From: Longimonas halophila
GTDB taxonomy: Bacteria; Bacteroidota; Rhodothermia; Rhodothermales; Salinibacteraceae
Assembly: GCF_002554705.1 (NCBI RefSeq)
Contig: NZ_PDEP01000001.1
Location: forward strand, 434,001-498,000
DNA: 64,000 nucleotides
Direction of reading: 5' to 3'
The notes below the pieces were generated by a model. That model was given only the letters and a program-made list of their open reading frames with translations, had not been told where the DNA came from and did no database searches. Of this stretch, positions 63,441 through 64,000 are shown piece after piece; the first letter of the stretch is position 1, and every line of letters begins with the position of its first letter. The position numbers were made by a program, and so were the translations under genes.

Positions 63441-64000
63441 ATGTATCAAATTGAGCTTCAGCAGTTTGAGGGTCCGTTGGACCTGTTGCTGTTCTTCATT
63501 AAGCGCGATGAAATCGACATCTACAACATTCCCATCGCGAAGATCACAGATGAGTACCTGGCGTATGTCCGCGTGCTCGAAGAGATTGATCTGGATGGCG
63601 TAGCCGATTTCATTTACATGGCGGCGCTGCTGATCAACATCAAGGCGCAGATGCTCCTCCCGAACCCAAACGAAAATGAGGAGGGTGAGGAGGTCGACCC
63701 GCGGCGCGAGCTGGTAGAGCGGCTTCTGGAGTACGTGCGCTTTAAGGAAGGGGCCGATCAGCTGGCTGTGCGACGCGAGAAGCGAAACCGGCACGCTACG
63801 CGGGGCGATGCCTCGCCGGTGCGCCAGCAGTACGAGCAGCAGCCTGCCAAAGCGGTTGACCATACGGTGTACGATCTGATGGATGCGCTGGCGCACATGC
63901 TGCACGAGCCTCCCGAAGACGACGACTCCACCCACGAGGTGGCCCCGCTGGAGTACTCGGTTGACGAGCAGCAGCGCTATGTCATGGACCGACTGCGCCA
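63441..64000 (+). CDS. scpA: Segregation and condensation protein ScpA, N-terminal part
   Basis: The first 186 or so residues are in the window; the gene continues beyond the right edge. ScpA is the kleisin subunit that bridges SMC heads in chromosome condensation. The family start 'FEGPLDLLLFFIKRDEIDIYNIPIAKITDEYL' (9-40) and 'LINIKAQMLLP' (68-78) are present, followed by an acidic insert 'NENEEGEEVDPRRELV'. The kleisin C-terminal winged helix is outside the window. The start is the ATG at 63441, six bases behind a GTTATTGC motif. Confidence 0.9.
   Translation, partial: MYQIELQQFEGPLDLLLFFIKRDEIDIYNIPIAKITDEYLAYVRVLEEIDLDGVADFIYMAALLINIKAQMLLPNPNENEEGEEVDPRRELVERLLEYVRFKEGADQLAVRREKRNRHATRGDASPVRQQYEQQPAKAVDHTVYDLMDALAHMLHEPPEDDDSTHEVAPLEYSVDEQQRYVMDRLR

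Noticed and set aside
1-64000. tRNA, rRNA, CRISPR arrays, phage or insertion-sequence transposase
   Set aside because: No tRNA-like T-loop with matching arms, no rRNA signature, no regularly spaced direct repeats, and no transposase or integrase frame were found.

Overview
This window is a chromosomal stretch of a free-living, probably halophilic or halotolerant bacterium of the Bacteroidota/Rhodothermota lineage (Salinibacter, Salisaeta or Longimonas type). The evidence is a strongly acidic proteome (Asp/Glu-rich linkers and tails in IF2, NusA and many enzymes), fairly high GC, weak Shine-Dalgarno sequences, lipoproteins with TlpA-type thioredoxins and a bacillithiol-type YtxJ protein, LytS/LytTR signalling, and a rimP-nusA-infB-rbfA-truB-ribF-rpsO-pnp order. 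The genus cannot be fixed from the sequence alone. Nearly all of the window is coding. I see no rRNA, tRNA, CRISPR, phage or insertion-sequence transposase.

1-10.4 kb: the end of a glycogen debranching enzyme, a small two-module HTH-like protein, a lower-GC pair (small secreted protein plus 6-bladed beta-propeller lipoprotein), a repeat-rich spacer, a TlpA/YtxJ thiol-redox pair, oligoendopeptidase F coupled to a methyltransferase, three tandem double-domain universal stress proteins, and a four-helix membrane protein.

10.8-22.5 kb: hemA-hemC-hemD (tetrapyrrole synthesis), thiE on the opposite strand, glycerate 2-kinase, two small secreted or membrane proteins, a three-PAS hybrid-less histidine kinase followed by a kinase-less PAS paralogue, and a SpoIID/LytB protein.

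22.7-33 kb: a TatD nuclease, a YbhN-type membrane protein coupled to a membrane GT2, then a reverse-strand cluster (GT8, COG5610-type HAD protein, GT2) and a polysaccharide deacetylase. Together these look like a small surface-glycan locus. A LytS/LytTR two-component pair follows.

33-51.5 kb: secreted proteins and hydrolases, aconitase, a self-contained ArsR-rhodanese regulator plus MFS transporter with a perfect operator-like palindrome, an aldehyde dehydrogenase, an aminotransferase, prfB with the classical programmed +1 frameshift, nadB, and proB-proA.

51.9-64 kb: the translation/RNA operon rimP-nusA-infB-rbfA-truB-ribF-rpsO-pnp, a sugar-nucleotide epimerase and the start of scpA. IF2 carries an unusually long linker split into an acidic block and a Lys/Arg block.

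Two window-wide patterns stand out. First, several families of short palindromic repeats lie only between genes. Second, a recurring GTTATTGC motif sits upstream of, or touching, start codons of prfB, the epimerase and scpA, and also before infB and rimP.
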